Shown piece after piece: positions 54,100 to 55,428 of a stretch of 55,428 nt of DNA (position 1 is its first letter; each line of letters starts with the position of its first letter). Under the pieces are notes generated by a model. The model was not told the origin of the DNA. It did not search any database and worked only from the letters and a program-made list of their open reading frames with translations. A program made the translations under genes and the position numbers. Source of the stretch: SHZI01 sp031395645 (GTDB lineage Bacteria; Pseudomonadota; Gammaproteobacteria; Steroidobacterales; GCA-2729495). Location of the stretch: the NCBI GenBank assembly GCA_031395645.1, contig JANNJM010000019.1, positions 1 through 55,428 on the forward strand. The letters run 5' to 3'.

Positions 54100-54369
54100 A
54101 TGCGCATCACCGTCGAACTGAGCCTCTACCCCCTGGCACCCGATTTCGTCGTGCACATCACCGATTTCATCGTTGAGCTGCGCCGCGAGCCCGGCCTCGA
54201 GATCGTCACCAACCAGATGAGTACGCAGGTGCGCGGTGAGTTCGACGCGGTGCTCGCGGCCGTCGCGCGTTGCACGCGGACCGCGATGGAGCGCGTGCAG
54301 CCGGTGGTGCTCGTGGCCAAGTTCCTCAACGCGGATCTCCCGATCAGTACGCGGCCGTCGGTGGGATGA
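54100..54369 (+). CDS. Thiamine-binding protein, YkoF/MTH1187-like
   Basis: An 89-residue protein after an AAGGA ribosome site: MRITVELSLYPLAPDFVVHITDFIVELRREPGLEIVTNQMSTQVRGEFDAVLAAV. The beta-alpha-beta pattern and the GEFDAVLAAV segment fit the small thiamine-binding proteins of the MTH1187/YkoF type. Its position between the riboswitch-controlled receptor and a PnuT-like transporter supports that. It may chaperone thiamine or its pyrimidine part in the cytoplasm. ATGA overlap with the next gene. Confidence 0.78.
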   Translation: MRITVELSLYPLAPDFVVHITDFIVELRREPGLEIVTNQMSTQVRGEFDAVLAAVARCTRTAMERVQPVVLVAKFLNADLPISTRPSVG

Positions 54370-54923
54370 GCGCGCAGGAGGCGCTGGCGGTTGCGCTTGC
54401 CATTGCCTATCTCGTGCTTGCCATCCGCGAGAATCGGTGGTGCTGGCCCGCGGGGATCGGCAGCGCGTTGCTCTACCTCGGGGTGTTCTACGCCGCCGGC
54501 CTGTACATGGAATCGGCGTTGCAGCTCTTCTATGTGGCCATGGGCGGCTACGGCTGGTGGGCCTGGCGACCGGCATCCAGTGAGCCGCTCACGATCCACC
54601 GCTGGCCGCTGCGCTGGCACGCGGTCGCGATCACGGTGATCGCGGTGCTGTCGGTGGCCAGCGGCTGGCTGCTCGAACGCTATACCGCAGCCGCCTCGCC
54701 CTACCTGGATTCCTTCGTGACCTGGAGCGCCGTACTGACCACCTGGATGGTGGCGCGTAAGCTGCTGGAGAACTGGCTCTACTGGTTCGTCATCGATGCC
54801 GTGACGCTCGCGCTCGCACTGAAGAGTGGGCTGCACCTGACCGCCGCCCTGTTTGCGCTCTACCTCGTGCTGGTGGTGGTCGGCTGGCGCGCGTGGTTCG
54901 CCACGTGGCGGCGCCAAACGTGA
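54366..54923 (+). CDS. pnuT: PnuT-like thiamine transporter (PnuC family)
   Basis: A 185-residue membrane protein with about seven helices, starting at ATG 54366 (ATGA overlap). It has the PnuC-family features WCWPAGIGSALLYLGVFY, ALQLFYVAMGGYGWWAWR and the C-terminal ENWLYWFVIDAVTLAL. PnuC-type proteins exchange vitamins by facilitated diffusion and rely on intracellular phosphorylation to trap them. Being under a TPP riboswitch and followed by a kinase gene points to thiamine rather than nicotinamide riboside. Confidence 0.9.
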   Translation: MSAQEALAVALAIAYLVLAIRENRWCWPAGIGSALLYLGVFYAAGLYMESALQLFYVAMGGYGWWAWRPASSEPLTIHRWPLRWHAVAITVIAVLSVASGWLLERYTAAASPYLDSFVTWSAVLTTWMVARKLLENWLYWFVIDAVTLALALKSGLHLTAALFALYLVLVVVGWRAWFATWRRQT

Positions 54924-55428
54924 AATCAGACATGCCACCGGCACCGGAGTGGCGAATCCTTGAGACCCTGGCGGTCACGCCGGTGAGCAGGACCTGGCGG
55001 GTCGAGGTCGACGGGGAGCTCGCGGTCCTGCGTCGGGACGAGCCCGGCGCCATCCGCCTCGGACTCAATCGCGCGGCGGAACCCGCGGTGCTGCGGGCGG
55101 CCTCGGCGGCCGGGTTGGGGCCGGCCTGCCGTCTGGCCGACCCGGCAGGCAGGCTGCTGTTGACCGACTGGCTGCCCGGCCGGACCTGGACGCCCGCGGA
55201 TCTCCAGGAACCCGACCACCTGCAACGCGCGGCCGGCCTGTTGCGCCGTCTGCACGCCACGCCGCTTCCCGGTCCCGTGGTCGACCTCGGGGCGGCGATT
55301 GACCGGTACGCCGCCGCCGCCGGGGCTCCAGTGGCAGCCCTGGCTGCCAAAGCCCACCGGCAGCTGGCCCGGGTGCTATCCGTAGGAGCGCCTTCAGGCG
55401 CGACCTTGGCACCGGTCGCGCCTGAAGG
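54920..55428 (+). CDS. Thiamine/choline kinase-like phosphotransferase (3' end outside window)
   Basis: The frame opens at GTG 54920 in a GTGA overlap with pnuT; an ATG lies at 54932. The visible 169 residues contain VSRTWRVEVDGELAVLRRDEPGA (nucleotide-binding strands with the conserved Lys/Arg region) and LLTDWLPGRTWTPADL, as in APH/choline-kinase-fold enzymes. The HxD catalytic loop would be beyond the window. With PnuT it probably phosphorylates imported thiamine. The last 47 bases are an inverted REP pair read in frame (SVGAPSGATLAPVAPEG), so the gene may be interrupted. Confidence 0.75.
   Translation, partial: MKSDMPPAPEWRILETLAVTPVSRTWRVEVDGELAVLRRDEPGAIRLGLNRAAEPAVLRAASAAGLGPACRLADPAGRLLLTDWLPGRTWTPADLQEPDHLQRAAGLLRRLHATPLPGPVVDLGAAIDRYAAAAGAPVAALAAKAHRQLARVLSVGAPSGATLAPVAPE
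55382..55428. repeat. Inverted REP pair at the window end
   Basis: REP unit GTAGGAGCGCC... at 55382-55405 is followed by its inverted, incomplete copy GGTCGCGCCTGAAGG (55414-55428), cut by the window edge. It lies within the open frame of the kinase-like gene. Confidence 0.85.

Overview
The window is GC-rich proteobacterial DNA with dense, mostly non-overlapping genes and frequent ATGA/GTGA start-stop overlaps. The VPxPA-type C-terminal sorting signals, two XrtD-type exosortases, two PrsT-type TPR lipoproteins, a TPP-riboswitch-controlled thiamine uptake operon and a dispersed REP repeat family fit an environmental gammaproteobacterium. Genus cannot be read from the sequence. No rRNA or complete tRNA gene was seen.

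Left region (1-11494): a truncated sensor kinase, then a minus-strand run (metallo-beta-lactamase fold protein, cytochrome P460-like protein, DsbA-like thioredoxin, chloroperoxidase-type hydrolase). Facing it is a plus-strand run (epoxide-hydrolase-like protein, a ferritin-like/ferredoxin/double-CDGSH fusion, an exported isochorismatase-fold protein, an exported amidohydrolase). The block ends in a tyrosine recombinase and the 3' half of a tRNA-Ala-like gene (11451-11494) that has no 5' half. I read this as the right end of an integrative element whose cargo is the left 11.5 kb, with chromosome resuming at about 11495.

Middle-left (11.8-20.9 kb): a BrnT/BrnA-like toxin-antitoxin pair, a quinone oxidoreductase, acetoacetyl-CoA synthetase, a methyltransferase, a large MscS-family channel, a small NPYDT-repeat protein, a VPxPA-CTERM surface protein and an SDR reductase.

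Central surface region (20.9-48.6 kb): a tandem duplication of a complete expression unit (structured leader, VPxPA-CTERM protein, double-hairpin terminator) precedes a tightly overlapped operon xrtD1-rmlA-rmlC-rmlD-rmlB-GT2-membrane GT/TPR. It continues with SGNH hydrolase, flippase-like protein, GT2, methyltransferase, an STT3-like membrane protein, a spermidine-synthase-like/TPR gene broken by a 16-bp duplication, prsT1, a degenerate alpha/beta hydrolase, xrtD2, wecB and prsT2. Together these look like a surface glycan plus exosortase protein-sorting locus: dTDP-rhamnose and UDP-ManNAc supply, glycosyl transfer, and anchoring of VPxPA-CTERM proteins.

Right region (48.6-55.4 kb): a CoA-transferase, a ParD-like antitoxin with a deleted toxin remnant, an amidohydrolase lacking its usual HxH, a small winged-helix regulator, then a TPP riboswitch followed by a TonB receptor, thiamine-binding protein, PnuT-like transporter and a truncated thiamine-kinase-like gene. 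REP elements are concentrated here and have entered coding sequence, including the signal peptide of the TonB receptor.
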